This document shows, piece after piece, positions 52,744-62,514 of a DNA stretch of 64,000 bases. Under the pieces are notes generated by a model. That model did no database searches. It was not told the origin of the DNA and saw only the letters and a program-made list of their open reading frames with translations. The stretch covers positions 1-64,000 of the forward strand of contig RIBJ01000041.1 in the NCBI GenBank assembly GCA_003762715.1, in the 5' to 3' direction. The position numbers were made by a program, and so were the translations under genes. This DNA comes from Muribaculaceae bacterium Isolate-104 (HZI) (GTDB lineage Bacteria; Bacteroidota; Bacteroidia; Bacteroidales; Muribaculaceae). Numbering within the stretch: position 1 is the stretch's first letter; the number at the start of each line of letters is the position of its first letter.

Positions 52744-54951
52744 ATGATACAGATAGTAGTAAAGCGAGATGGTCGAGTGGTCGGCTATAACGAAGAAAAA
52801 ATCAAGGCAGCAATACGCAAGGCTATGTTGCAGACAGAGCGAGGCGAAGACGAAGCGCTGATACAGAAAATTGCGGATCGCATAGGGGTCACAGGAAAGG
52901 AGCGGATGAGTGTGGAAGAAATCCAGGACCGCGTTGAAGTGGAACTGATGAACAGCCCGCGCCAGGAAGTTGCCAAACGATATATTGCCTACCGCGACCA
53001 GCGCAGCATTGCCCGTCGCGCCAAGACCTGTGACATGTTTCTGGAGATTATCGAGGCTAAAAATAATGAAATAACCAGAGAGAACGCCAATATGAACACT
53101 GACTCGCCGGCAGGCATGATGATGAAGTTTGCAAGCGAGACCACAAAGCCGTTTGTCGATGACTACCTTTTGTCTCAGGAAGCACGTGATGCGGTTCGCA
53201 ATGGCTATCTTCACATTCACGACAAAGACTACTACCCTACCAAGAGCCTCACCTGTGTGCAGCATCCTCTTGACAAAATTCTGAAATTCGGCTTTACAGC
53301 CGGTCATGGAGAATCTCGTCCGGCAAAAAGAATAGAGACTGCAAGTATTATATCATGCATTTCTCTCGAAACAGCTCAGAATGAAATGCACGGCGGTCAG
53401 GCAATACCTGCATTTGACTTCTATCTTGCTCCCTATGTGCGCAGTTCGTATATAGAGGAGATAAAGACTCTCGAATCTCTTACCGGGCGCAGCCTCAAGC
53501 ATTTGTATGAGGCAGAAATCAAGGACTATGAGACAAAAGATCTCAACGGACTTGAAGGAGACGCACGCTATGTGCAGCATGCTATAAACCGGACTGTCGA
53601 ACGTGTGCATCAGAGTATGGAGGCTTTTATACACAACATGAATACCATCCACTCCCGTGGAGGCAATCAGGTTGTTTTCAGCTCAATAAATTACGGCACC
53701 GACACCTCTGCCGAAGGTAGGTGCATTATCAGGGAATTGCTTAACACCACCTATCGTGGTGTAGGAAACGGTGCTACCGCAATTTTCCCTATTCAGATAT
53801 GGAAGAAAAAACGGGGCGTGAGCTATTTGCCTGAAGACCCCAACTATGACTTATACAAACTGGCTTGTAAAGTCACAGCGCGCAGGTTTTTCCCGAACTT
53901 TGTAAATCTTGACGCGACATTCAACCATCACGACAAATGGCGTGCTGACGACCCTGAAAGATACCGTTATGAGGTTGCCACAATGGGATGCAGAACACGT
54001 GTTTTTGAAAACCGCTATGGCGAAAAAACCTCCATTGGTCGCGGCAACCTGAGTTTTTCCACTATAAATATTGTGCGCATAGCCATAGAGTGCATGGTTG
54101 TCAAGGACAAAGAAGAGCGAATCGCCAAATTCATGCAAAACCTCGACAAGGTTCTTGATATTACAGCACGCCAGCTCTGCGACCGGTTTGAATTCCAAAA
54201 AACCGCATTGGTAAAACAATTTCCGCTTCTCATGTCAAAACTTTGGGTAGGCAGCGAAAACCTAAGCGCGGGGCAGACAATAGAAAGTGTTATAAATCAA
54301 GGCACACTCGGCATCGGCTTCATTGGACTCGCGGAGTGCCTGATCGCTCTTATCGGCAAGCACCACGGCGAAAGCGAAGAGGCACAGGCTCTCGGGCTGA
54401 AAATTGTGTCTCACATGCGCAGCCGTGTCAATGAGTATTGCGAAAAATTCGGACACAACTTCTCTGTGCTCGCAACTCCGGCAGAGGGGCTGAGCGGAAA
54501 ATTCACAACCAAAGACCGGAAAAGTTTCGGCATACTGCCGGGCATTACCGACAAGATATACTATACCAACTCAAACCATGTGCCTGTATACTACAAGTGT
54601 TCTCCGGCGCACAAGGCAAAAATAGAGGCTCCATACCACGAGCTAACCGGAGGCGGTCATATTTTCTATGTGGAGATTGACGGTGACGCCACCCACAACC
54701 CCAAGGCTATTGCCGACATTGTAGACCTTATGGACAAAAACAATATTGGCTACTGTTCGGTAAACCACAACCGCAACAGATGCATGAGTTGCGGATACGA
54801 AGATGCCTCTGAGAATCTGGACAGCTGTCCTGAATGCGGCAGCAAGGACATTGACAGGTTGCAGCGCATCACCGGCTACCTTGTCGGAACAACAGACCGC
54901 TGGAACAACGCGAAGTTAGCTGAGCTTAATGACAGAGTGGTTCATAACTGA
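52744..54951 (+). CDS. nrdD: Anaerobic ribonucleoside-triphosphate reductase
   Basis: A 735-aa class III reductase that makes deoxyribonucleotides without oxygen. An N-terminal ATP-cone (about 3-95, VVKRDGRVVGYNEEKIKAAI) gives allosteric control. The core follows, then a Cys4 zinc site (CMSCGYEDASENLDSCPECGS) and the glycyl-radical segment RITGYLVGTTDRWNNAKLAE near the C-terminus, whose Gly becomes the radical. The start at 52744 is set by the promoter; the open frame begins at 52705. NrdG, encoded 8 bp later, generates the radical. Confidence 0.95.
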   Translation: MIQIVVKRDGRVVGYNEEKIKAAIRKAMLQTERGEDEALIQKIADRIGVTGKERMSVEEIQDRVEVELMNSPRQEVAKRYIAYRDQRSIARRAKTCDMFLEIIEAKNNEITRENANMNTDSPAGMMMKFASETTKPFVDDYLLSQEARDAVRNGYLHIHDKDYYPTKSLTCVQHPLDKILKFGFTAGHGESRPAKRIETASIISCISLETAQNEMHGGQAIPAFDFYLAPYVRSSYIEEIKTLESLTGRSLKHLYEAEIKDYETKDLNGLEGDARYVQHAINRTVERVHQSMEAFIHNMNTIHSRGGNQVVFSSINYGTDTSAEGRCIIRELLNTTYRGVGNGATAIFPIQIWKKKRGVSYLPEDPNYDLYKLACKVTARRFFPNFVNLDATFNHHDKWRADDPERYRYEVATMGCRTRVFENRYGEKTSIGRGNLSFSTINIVRIAIECMVVKDKEERIAKFMQNLDKVLDITARQLCDRFEFQKTALVKQFPLLMSKLWVGSENLSAGQTIESVINQGTLGIGFIGLAECLIALIGKHHGESEEAQALGLKIVSHMRSRVNEYCEKFGHNFSVLATPAEGLSGKFTTKDRKSFGILPGITDKIYYTNSNHVPVYYKCSPAHKAKIEAPYHELTGGGHIFYVEIDGDATHNPKAIADIVDLMDKNNIGYCSVNHNRNRCMSCGYEDASENLDSCPECGSKDIDRLQRITGYLVGTTDRWNNAKLAELNDRVVHN

Positions 54952-54959
54952 CTGTAGCC

Positions 54960-55448
54960 ATGAATTTAAGAGTGTTGAAAATCATAGATGGCACAACTGT
55001 GGATGGTCCGGGATTCCGGACCTCCATTTATTTTGCAGGATGCCGACATGAGTGCCCGGGGTGTCACAATCCTTCGTCCTGGGATTTTGAAGCCGGAACA
55101 GACATGAGCGTCAGTCAGATATTGGAGCGCATATCTGAAAATGACATGGATGTAAGCCTTAGCGGCGGAGACCCGTTGTACCAGGCCGAAGCCTTGACCT
55201 GTCTATGCCGCATGATAAAGGACTCAGGGAAAAGCATATGGCTTTACACCGGGTTTCTGTATGAGGATATTCTGGCGAATCCCGTGTATGCGCCATTGCT
55301 GAAATATGTAGATGTTGTGGTCGACGGACCTTTCATAAATCAATTGCGCGATACCGCACTGCTGTTCAGAGGCTCTTCTAACCAGCGTCTGATAGATGTA
55401 GCCAAATCCCAGTGTGGTAAAATAGTCGAATGGGAGTCTGAGTTCTAA
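54960..55448 (+). CDS. nrdG: Anaerobic ribonucleotide reductase activating enzyme
   Basis: A 162-aa radical-SAM protein that installs the glycyl radical on NrdD. The [4Fe-4S] motif is CRHECPGC (CxxxCxxC, about residues 27-34), followed by SLSGGDPLYQ (GGE-like motif). The N-terminus ILKIIDGTTVDGPGFRTSIY is typical. The fldA-type flavodoxin encoded elsewhere in the window could supply electrons. Its 3' end overlaps the convergent menF-like gene by 4 bp. Confidence 0.95.
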   Translation: MNLRVLKIIDGTTVDGPGFRTSIYFAGCRHECPGCHNPSSWDFEAGTDMSVSQILERISENDMDVSLSGGDPLYQAEALTCLCRMIKDSGKSIWLYTGFLYEDILANPVYAPLLKYVDVVVDGPFINQLRDTALLFRGSSNQRLIDVAKSQCGKIVEWESEF

Positions 55449-56524
55449 TGTATTTTGCAGCATTGTACCAATGCCGAAGCCTTGGCTTCTGTCTCATCCC
55501 ATTCTGTTGATGCCACAGAGTCGCCGGTAACTCCGCCTCCGGCATATATGTTATATGTATATGTGCCTGAAGAATTGTATCCTGCAAATGCGCACCGCAA
55601 GTTAACATAACATGCGGTATGTTGCCGGTCTATTATCCCAAGCCAGCCGCCATAGCAGTATCGTGAATGGCTTTCCGTGTCACCGATACGACACATCGCC
55701 AGTTCTTTCGGTGTTCCGCAAACGGCAGGTGTGGGAGACAAGCGTGAGACTATTTTCCCGGGATTATTTATGCCCTTGGCCTTTATCCTTTCACAAAGAT
55801 GTTCAATCTTACCGTACAGCATCGAAAATGGCTCGTCTACAGATACTTCCGCACACTCCTCCAACAAAATCTTTCTTATGAAGTCGGTCACATAATTATG
55901 CTCGTCAATATTTTTTCTATCCCACTCCCCTGCGCTTCCGGCAGGTCGAGTTCCGGCAAGAGACATTGTATCAAGTGAATTGTTGTCAGGGTTGAAATCG
56001 CACAAAAGTTCAGGAGTGGCTCCAACCCATAAACCGGTTTCAGGAGTATAGTACAGATAGCGGAATGTACGGTCAAACAAACTGAAATATTTTTCAGCAG
56101 CTATGACTGGCGATACTCCCGGCATACTTATAAGGCGGCTGACCACGGTTTTACTTCTGTCAAGCCTCATTTCAGAAATTAATGAACTCACTTTGCTGAT
56201 GTACATGTTTTTATCAGTAGAGTTCAATGTAGGCGCAATCCGAGGCGCTTCTCCATACAGATCGCCTGAAAGCACATCATTTACAGACAAATCATCCGGA
56301 ATAACAATGCAGTTTCCTGAATCTTCAAAGAAACTTATAGCAAAATCACCCGGAGTTCCTTTATCGAAATATGTTTCAGCACTAACACGCCTTATGTTTT
56401 CCGAGGCGTGAAAACGACATGCAGTCTTCGCTGGCTCAGCATATAAGACAAACGGAATAAAACGCTCAATACATTTTTCCACAGCCTTTGCGACTTCGGC
56501 TGAAATCAAGGATTGTTGTGTCAT
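55445..56524 (-). CDS. menF: Isochorismate synthase (MenF-type chorismate-binding enzyme)
   Basis: A 359-aa enzyme of the chorismate-binding family that converts chorismate to isochorismate for menaquinone. Signatures: SKTVVSRLI (general-base Lys region), GLWVGATPELLCDF, TMSLAGTRPAG, VSRLSPTPAVCGTP, YCYGGWLGIID and YNIYAGGGVTGDSVASTEWDETEAKA (acidic Mg sites). The short N-terminal region is typical of Bacteroidetes MenF. No menD or other men gene is adjacent, so it is a distant member of the pathway placed at the end of the envelope operon; an anthranilate/salicylate-type role is less likely. Confidence 0.85.
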   Translation of the reverse strand: MTQQSLISAEVAKAVEKCIERFIPFVLYAEPAKTACRFHASENIRRVSAETYFDKGTPGDFAISFFEDSGNCIVIPDDLSVNDVLSGDLYGEAPRIAPTLNSTDKNMYISKVSSLISEMRLDRSKTVVSRLISMPGVSPVIAAEKYFSLFDRTFRYLYYTPETGLWVGATPELLCDFNPDNNSLDTMSLAGTRPAGSAGEWDRKNIDEHNYVTDFIRKILLEECAEVSVDEPFSMLYGKIEHLCERIKAKGINNPGKIVSRLSPTPAVCGTPKELAMCRIGDTESHSRYCYGGWLGIIDRQHTACYVNLRCAFAGYNSSGTYTYNIYAGGGVTGDSVASTEWDETEAKASALVQCCKIH

Positions 56525-57822
56525 GCTTTTTCGCCGATTAGTTCAAACGGCATTGCATCTGTTATACGGACATCGCAAAACTCGCCGCAGACTATCCCTG
56601 GAGCTTTTGTCACAAGCACTTCCGGGTCAACCTCCGGAGAATCCCATTGGGTGCGTCCCACAAAATGGTTGTCCTCCTCACGATCTATCATAACTTTATA
56701 CACCGAGCCTATTTTTTTATCCTGAATCTGTGCGGAAATCTCCTCTTGCAGAGCCATCAGGGAATCAAGACGTTTTTGCTTCACATCCGCAGGAATGTCA
56801 TCATTATAGTTCAGTGCGGCAAAAGTGCCTTCCTCTTCACAGTATGCAAAAGCGCCCATTCGCTCAAAGCGCGTGGTTCTTACAAACTCCATCAGTTCGT
56901 CAAATTCGTCCTCTCCCTCTCCCGGAAATCCGGTCATCAAAGTGGTCCGTATGTGTATGTCGGGAACCGTCGTTCTGATTTTGTCAAGCAACTCAAGAGT
57001 TTCCAGCTTGCCTACACGGCGGCGCATGGCTTTGAGAACCTTATCGCTGATGTGTTGCAAGGCGATGTCAAGATACGAGCATATATTGTCTCGCTCAGCA
57101 ATTACAGGCAATATGTCAAGCGGGAATCCGGCGGGATAAGCGTAATGCAGTCTTAGCCACTCCACTCCTTTTATATCAGACAGCCGTTTAAGGAGATCCG
57201 CAAGAGTACTCTTTCCGGAGTTAGTGTCACACCCGTATCCAGACAAATCCTGCGCTATGATATTGAACTCTTTCACTTCCCTTCCCGCAAGCAATCTCAC
57301 CTCTGCCTCAATCTCCCGAGGATCTCGTGATTTGTATCGCCCAGTTATAAGCGGGATTGCGCAGAAAGCGCAGAAACGGTCACACCCTTCTGCAATCTTG
57401 AGATAGGCATGGTGGCGCGGGGTAGTGATAATACGGTCATATGAAGCCGTTGCGGGATAACGCCTGGCAAGCTCTTTAACAATTCCATGCCAGTCTGTTT
57501 TACCGAACCAGCCGTCCACTTCCGGAATTTCCGCAGGCAATTCCTTTCTGTAGCGTTCGGAAAGGCAACCCATAACATACAAAGCGGATATTTTTCCTCG
57601 CGATTTCAAGTCTGCATATTCAAGAATTGTGTTAACAGACTCTTCTTTGGCATCGCCGATGAAACCGCATGTATTTACAACAACGATATCGCCGGTCTTT
57701 GTTGTTTCAGGTTCATGACATGGCTCCATTCCGGCATCGGACAGCATTTTCATCAGCCGTTCCGAGTCGACAAGGTTTTTGGAACACCCGAGCGATATTA
57801 CATCGACTTTTTTTCGTTTCAT
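56521..57822 (-). CDS. rimO: Ribosomal protein S12 methylthiotransferase RimO
   Basis: A 433-aa radical-SAM enzyme that adds a methylthio group to Asp88 of ribosomal protein S12. The N-terminal UPF0004 domain carries the second cluster (VISLGCSKNLVDSERLM and VVNTCGFI, MGCLSERY), and the radical-SAM motif is CDRFCAFC (CxxxCxxC). A TRAM domain ends the protein. The N-terminal Cys pattern and SLGCSKNLVD separate it from MiaB. It overlaps menF and ftsY by 4 bp on either side. Confidence 0.95.
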   Translation of the reverse strand: MKRKKVDVISLGCSKNLVDSERLMKMLSDAGMEPCHEPETTKTGDIVVVNTCGFIGDAKEESVNTILEYADLKSRGKISALYVMGCLSERYRKELPAEIPEVDGWFGKTDWHGIVKELARRYPATASYDRIITTPRHHAYLKIAEGCDRFCAFCAIPLITGRYKSRDPREIEAEVRLLAGREVKEFNIIAQDLSGYGCDTNSGKSTLADLLKRLSDIKGVEWLRLHYAYPAGFPLDILPVIAERDNICSYLDIALQHISDKVLKAMRRRVGKLETLELLDKIRTTVPDIHIRTTLMTGFPGEGEDEFDELMEFVRTTRFERMGAFAYCEEEGTFAALNYNDDIPADVKQKRLDSLMALQEEISAQIQDKKIGSVYKVMIDREEDNHFVGRTQWDSPEVDPEVLVTKAPGIVCGEFCDVRITDAMPFELIGEKA

Positions 57823-58790
57823 GCCTCCGGTTCAAAAAGTGCGCGGACAAATTCTTCCTTTCTGAAGACCTGCAGATCCTCTATTTTCTCGCCAAGACCT
57901 ATATAACGAACCGGAATACTCATTGCATGGCTTATACCGATTACAACTCCGCCTTTGGCTGTGCCGTCAAGTTTGGTAATGACAAGCCCGGTCACTTTTG
58001 TAGCAGCTGCAAACTGTTTTGCCTGCTCGAAAGCGTTCTGCCCCGTACTGCCGTCCAGAACAAGCAGCACCTCGTCCGGAGTATCGGGAACGACCCTCGA
58101 CATGACATTGCGAATTTTTGTAAGCTCATCCATAAGAGCTTTCTTATTATGCAGACGCCCGGCAGTATCGATTATAACCACATCAATATCACCTTTCGCC
58201 TGGGCGCTTTTAAGAGTGTCAAACGCCACAGAAGCCGGGTCGGCTCCAAGCTTCTGTTTCACAATAGGCACATCCGCTCTGTTCGCCCACTCCTCAAGCT
58301 GTTCGATAGCGGCAGCGCGGAATGTATCTGCCGCGCCCAACATAACTTTATATCCGGCATTGCGATACTGAGCCGCGAGCTTGCCGATTGTTGTGGTTTT
58401 ACCTGCGCCATTGACACCCACTACCATAATGACATAGGGCTTTCTGCAACCTTGCGGCAGAGTGAAATCCGGAGATGATACAGAGTCATCCGAATCGGCA
58501 AGCAAAGCCTGGGTTTCTTCGGACAACAGCCGTGTCAGTTCATCAGAATCAACATATCCGTCTTTCTTTACCCGTGCGTTCAGTCGTTCAATAATGGCAA
58601 GAGTTGTGTCTACTCCGACATCCGATGTTATGAGAATCTCCTCAAGGTCATCAAGAAAATCATCATCGACTTTCTTTTTACTTGCTATGGCTCGAGCAAT
58701 TTTTGACAATATGCTCTGTTTTGAAGCCGACAGCCCCTGGTCAAGTGTCTCTTTTTTCTCCTTTGAGAAGAATTTACTGAAAAAGCCCAT
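57819..58790 (-). CDS. ftsY: Signal recognition particle receptor FtsY
   Basis: A 323-aa SRP GTPase that delivers nascent membrane proteins to the translocon. The NG domain has P-loop [16 protein letters not shown] (about 120-135), DTFRAAAIEQL, DTAGR, TKLDGTAKGG and the closing GEKIEDLQVF. The N-terminal acidic region is very short, as in many Bacteroidetes, so membrane binding probably uses the first amphipathic helix (MGFFSKFFSKE). It overlaps rimO by 4 bp. Confidence 0.95.
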   Translation of the reverse strand: MGFFSKFFSKEKKETLDQGLSASKQSILSKIARAIASKKKVDDDFLDDLEEILITSDVGVDTTLAIIERLNARVKKDGYVDSDELTRLLSEETQALLADSDDSVSSPDFTLPQGCRKPYVIMVVGVNGAGKTTTIGKLAAQYRNAGYKVMLGAADTFRAAAIEQLEEWANRADVPIVKQKLGADPASVAFDTLKSAQAKGDIDVVIIDTAGRLHNKKALMDELTKIRNVMSRVVPDTPDEVLLVLDGSTGQNAFEQAKQFAAATKVTGLVITKLDGTAKGGVVIGISHAMSIPVRYIGLGEKIEDLQVFRKEEFVRALFEPEA

Positions 58791-58792
58791 AT

Positions 58793-59725
58793 TTATTTTT
58801 GTTTATTTATTCTTGGAAACAGTCTTCTGATTGAATTAAGCCGCATTCCCATCCGAGGACCGGCAATAACAACCGTAACGGCACTTATAATCATAAGAAG
58901 ACCAATAATGTCACGCCCCGAAAGGCTTTCACCAAATATGCACACTCCTATAATCACAGCTGTAACAGGTTCCAGCGCACCCAATATAGCAGTGTTTGTT
59001 GACCCTATATACTGAATGGCGCTTGTTGTACACGCGAATGAAACCACTGTAGGGAAGATAGCCAGACCAAGCAACGCCCCCCACAGATACCAGTTTGATA
59101 CAGTGGGGATTTGTATCTCACCTGCGCATGCAAGACGCACCGCGAAGAGGCAAACGCCGAACAGCAACATGTAGAAGGTTACCGTCAGAGTGGCTACCTT
59201 GGCAAGCGATGTCTTGTTTACAGCCACTATGTATACCGCATAACTCAGCGCCGACGCCATGACAAGCATAGTTCCCGTAAAGCTGAGGGTTTCCCCTCCG
59301 GGACTTTTGTACAGCAAACCAATTCCGGCAAGAGCTACAGCTATGCAGGCGATTGTCATTTTGCCTATTCTCTCGTGAAAAGCGCTTACCATTATCACTG
59401 CAACCATTATGGGATACACAAAAAGCATTGTCGAAGCAATGCCCACATCCATATAATTGTAGGACAAAAACAAGGTTAGCGAGGATAATGCTACGAGAAT
59501 GCCTAAAATAGCCAACGCTCCTACCTGAACACGAGACACCGCGAAGCTTCTGCCCCGCAGCTTTATCATGACAGCAAGTACCGGCAATGCAATCAAATAG
59601 CGGAAAAACAGCACTGAATCGGCAGTCATTCCATCTTCATACAACGGCAGTGCAAACAATGGATTCAAACCATATGTCGCGGCGGCTGCCGCCCCGAGCA
59701 AATAACCTTTTGCTTTTAAGCCCAT
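58793..59725 (-). CDS. EamA/DMT-family transporter
   Basis: A 310-aa membrane protein with ten hydrophobic segments arranged as two EamA repeats (about 10-145 and 155-295). The start YLLGAAAAATYGLNPLFALPLY and the second-half motif STNTAILGALEPVTAVIIGV are typical of drug/metabolite transporters. The substrate is unknown; coupled expression with Ddl and the MurF-like ligase allows the guess that it moves a wall precursor or D-amino acid. The ATG at 59725 overlaps the ddl stop by one base (TGATG). Confidence 0.8.
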   Translation of the reverse strand: MGLKAKGYLLGAAAAATYGLNPLFALPLYEDGMTADSVLFFRYLIALPVLAVMIKLRGRSFAVSRVQVGALAILGILVALSSLTLFLSYNYMDVGIASTMLFVYPIMVAVIMVSAFHERIGKMTIACIAVALAGIGLLYKSPGGETLSFTGTMLVMASALSYAVYIVAVNKTSLAKVATLTVTFYMLLFGVCLFAVRLACAGEIQIPTVSNWYLWGALLGLAIFPTVVSFACTTSAIQYIGSTNTAILGALEPVTAVIIGVCIFGESLSGRDIIGLLMIISAVTVVIAGPRMGMRLNSIRRLFPRINKQK

Positions 59726-60897
59726 CACTTCAGTTTGCCTTTACAGCCGCCTCCGAGGCTAAAGATATTTTTTGAGTATGTTACTGTTTTATTGCTACGC
59801 TCACGGTTTCGTTTCAGAGCCAGTTCGACAAGCTTGTCCATGAGGCTGGTAAATGAAATGCCGGTTGCCTCCCAAAGATAAAAAGACAGCGACCCGGGTA
59901 TCGTGTTTATTTCATTTACATAAATTTTGTCGGTATCCGCATCCACTATGACATCCACACGCGATACACCGTGGCAGCCGAGCACTCTGAAGGTTTCGCC
60001 GGCAAGACGGCGAATCTCGTTGCTCATTGACTCAGGCAAGTCTGCCGGAATGCGTTTTTGAGAAGCCTGCATGCCCTTGGCTCCTTTAGTGCCTCCCATA
60101 TATTTGTCCTCATATGAGAGAATATCGCCACTCTTTATAGGTTCCTCACACACGGATGTCTCGAACTCATCACAATCGCCAAGCACGGAACAGTTTATTT
60201 CCTTGAGATTGTCTACCATGTGCTCCACGATTATTCTTGACGAATAACGACTGGCATCCTCTATACACTCTTCAAGTCTGGATCTGTCAGCCGCCCGTCC
60301 GATACCGACGCTTGAGCCAAGGTTTGCAGGTTTGACAATCACCGGATATCCAAGAGTACTCTCTATACTGGAAATAAGGTTGTCTTTCCCGGTAAACCAT
60401 TCTTTATCTGTAAACCACACAAAATCAATAACCGGAACCCCGCAGTGGGCAAGAATCATCTTCATGGTAATCTTGTCCATGCCGTTTGCCGAAGCAAGTA
60501 CATCACAGCCGGCATATGGCACGCCGATAGCCTCGATTATTCCCTCGAATGTTCCGTCCTCGCCATTAGAGCCGTGCAAAACAGGTATCACAACGTCAAG
60601 ACTGCCAACAACTGCCTTTCCGAACATCGGCTTATTTACTTTGTAAAGGTTACAGTCGCCAAATATGGGGCGCATATACACCTCCTCACACTGTTTCAGC
60701 AGAGCAGGAATGTCTCTGTAGCCTGACACATTGAAAAGCGCTTCACCGGTATACCATTTACCCTCTTTGGTTATATATATTGGTGTCACATTATAGCGGT
60801 TGCGGTCTATGGCATGCATTGCCTGCGATGCCGATATTACAGAAATCTCATGTTCGGTGGATCTTCCTCCGAAAAAAACGCCTATGTTGGTTTTCAT
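59725..60897 (-). CDS. ddl: D-alanine--D-alanine ligase-family enzyme
   Basis: A 390-aa ATP-grasp ligase that joins D-amino acids into the dipeptide of wall precursors. Features: GVFFGGRSTEHEISVISASQ (N-lobe), VLHGSNGEDGTFEG, VKPANLGSSVGIG (ATP site), SYEDKYMGGTKGAKGM in the omega-loop, and YVNEINTIPGSLSFYLWE with the Mg ligands. The Tyr/Lys omega-loop fits D-Ala rather than a His-rich D-Lac VanA type. It is longer than common Ddl (about 310-360) and the NTIPGSLSFYLWE form marks a separate clade; together with the membrane MurF-like gene upstream it may be an alternative ligase. Confidence 0.85.
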   Translation of the reverse strand: MKTNIGVFFGGRSTEHEISVISASQAMHAIDRNRYNVTPIYITKEGKWYTGEALFNVSGYRDIPALLKQCEEVYMRPIFGDCNLYKVNKPMFGKAVVGSLDVVIPVLHGSNGEDGTFEGIIEAIGVPYAGCDVLASANGMDKITMKMILAHCGVPVIDFVWFTDKEWFTGKDNLISSIESTLGYPVIVKPANLGSSVGIGRAADRSRLEECIEDASRYSSRIIVEHMVDNLKEINCSVLGDCDEFETSVCEEPIKSGDILSYEDKYMGGTKGAKGMQASQKRIPADLPESMSNEIRRLAGETFRVLGCHGVSRVDVIVDADTDKIYVNEINTIPGSLSFYLWEATGISFTSLMDKLVELALKRNRERSNKTVTYSKNIFSLGGGCKGKLK

Positions 60898-60906
60898 ACT
60901 CTGTAT

Positions 60907-62502
60907 TTATTTAAACGTATCTGGTAAATCATTTTCATAAAGGACTGTATCGCCAAACGACACTATACCTTGTAAAAGCTGTTGTGCATGGGCAAATGTG
61001 TCAGCTAACATTACCGAACCATCCGGCATACCTCCGTCCTTTAGTCCGGCAACAATTGCTTCGCGGTTATATTTGCCAACGACTATGGCAATGTCTGCAC
61101 ATGATGCCATTTTTTCACCGAACCGACGGTTCAGTTCTTCCGTTCGCTCGCCTAACTCAATCATGCCCGGAGTTATAACGATTCTCTTTCCGCCGGTCAT
61201 GCGGCTGATGACATCAAGAGCCATGGCACTGCCCATGGGATTGGAGTTGAACGCATCGTCAATTATAGTTATTCCGGCGGGAGTACGCTTGAGATTCAAT
61301 CGGTGTTCCACCTGCTCTATCCGGCTCACGGCATATCTTATTTTATCTACCGGAACACCAAGATGAACGGCAACAGCCACACAGGCAAGCAGGTTCGAGA
61401 TGTTGCATTCTCCCACCAGCTTTGTAGCAAGAGGTATCTCCAGCCCCTCTCCTTTGGCGATAAATGATGTGCCACGCTCGGAATATTCTACATTCTCGGC
61501 AGTCCAGGAAGCATCGCCTGTCGCAGAAACGGCATAACGCACACACGGTGTATTGTTAACTTTTCTGTCTGCTATTTTTTCAAAATCATTGTTTATCACA
61601 GCAAGTCCGTCTGCGGGCAGTGAGTCTGCCAGTTCAAACTTGGTTTTCTGGACATTCTCAATGCTGCCGAATGACTCAAGGTGTTGTTCTCCGACTGCAG
61701 TTATTATGCCGATAGACGGGTGTACAAGCTCGCATATCTCCTTTATATCACCCGGCTGCTTAGCCCCCATCTCCACTATAAATACTTTATCATAGGGTTT
61801 GAGATGCTCGCGTATTGTGCGAATCACTCCCAGAGTGGTGTTGAAGCTGCCGGGGGTCATGGCTGTCTGATAGCATTCGCTTAGTATTCTATGAAGATAA
61901 TGTTTTGTGCTTGTTTTGCCGTAGCTACCGGTTATGCCTACTATCTTTAAATCCGGCATGGATTGAAGTATGTTTTTAGCTTCATTATAGTAATTACGGT
62001 TTATCCGCTTTTCAACCGGGACAAGAATCCATACTGCCGCCAAAACAATTATGTGACTGCCGCAATATAGTCCGAGTGTAGTTATAGATGCTATGAAAAT
62101 GCGGGAGTACGCGTCATTTCCGAAAACAAGTACAGAAGACGCCATGACTATAACAGACAGAAAAGCCGCCACCATGTAAATGCGTTTGGCACGGGCTGTC
62201 CATACCAGCGGTTTCTTGTACTTTCGTGTCAGGAGATAGTATACATTGCCGCCACAAAATGCCAGGATAAACCCCATTGCCCAGCGGGCATCAGTAAATG
62301 AGACAAGCGACAAAAAAAACACACACATGGCTGTGAGCCTTGCCCAACCGGTGGTATCTCCACTGTTTTTAAGCCAGCGGCGGTAGCGCTCCGGGCGGTA
62401 TGAGTTCTGTTGCATCATCATAAGGTCTCTTTTAATTTCGAGAACCAGATTCTGAACAGCAACAATAAGAATCAGCAGGTATATTATGAATATCAAAGTC
62501 AT
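60907..62502 (-). CDS. Membrane-anchored MurF-like Mur ligase
   Basis: A 531-aa protein. About 165 N-terminal residues hold four to five hydrophobic segments, unlike standard MurF (about 430-450 aa, soluble). The rest is a Mur ligase: Walker A ITGSYGKTSTKHYL, MGAKQPGDIKE, INNDFEKIA, HRLNLKRTPAG and DDAFNSNPMGSAMAL, all with the residues expected of MurF, which adds D-Ala-D-Ala to the UDP-MurNAc-tripeptide. A membrane-bound MurF would work at the site where MraY uses the product. The gene lies between the hydrolase (12-bp gap) and ddl (9-bp gap). Confidence 0.85.
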   Translation of the reverse strand: MTLIFIIYLLILIVAVQNLVLEIKRDLMMMQQNSYRPERYRRWLKNSGDTTGWARLTAMCVFFLSLVSFTDARWAMGFILAFCGGNVYYLLTRKYKKPLVWTARAKRIYMVAAFLSVIVMASSVLVFGNDAYSRIFIASITTLGLYCGSHIIVLAAVWILVPVEKRINRNYYNEAKNILQSMPDLKIVGITGSYGKTSTKHYLHRILSECYQTAMTPGSFNTTLGVIRTIREHLKPYDKVFIVEMGAKQPGDIKEICELVHPSIGIITAVGEQHLESFGSIENVQKTKFELADSLPADGLAVINNDFEKIADRKVNNTPCVRYAVSATGDASWTAENVEYSERGTSFIAKGEGLEIPLATKLVGECNISNLLACVAVAVHLGVPVDKIRYAVSRIEQVEHRLNLKRTPAGITIIDDAFNSNPMGSAMALDVISRMTGGKRIVITPGMIELGERTEELNRRFGEKMASCADIAIVVGKYNREAIVAGLKDGGMPDGSVMLADTFAHAQQLLQGIVSFGDTVLYENDLPDTFK

Positions 62503-62514
62503 ATTTGTTACAGA

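Noticed and set aside
57669-58478. 269-codon plus-strand frame opposite ftsY
   Set aside because: Antisense to the SRP GTPase core; its Cys/His-rich composition reflects complementary codons.
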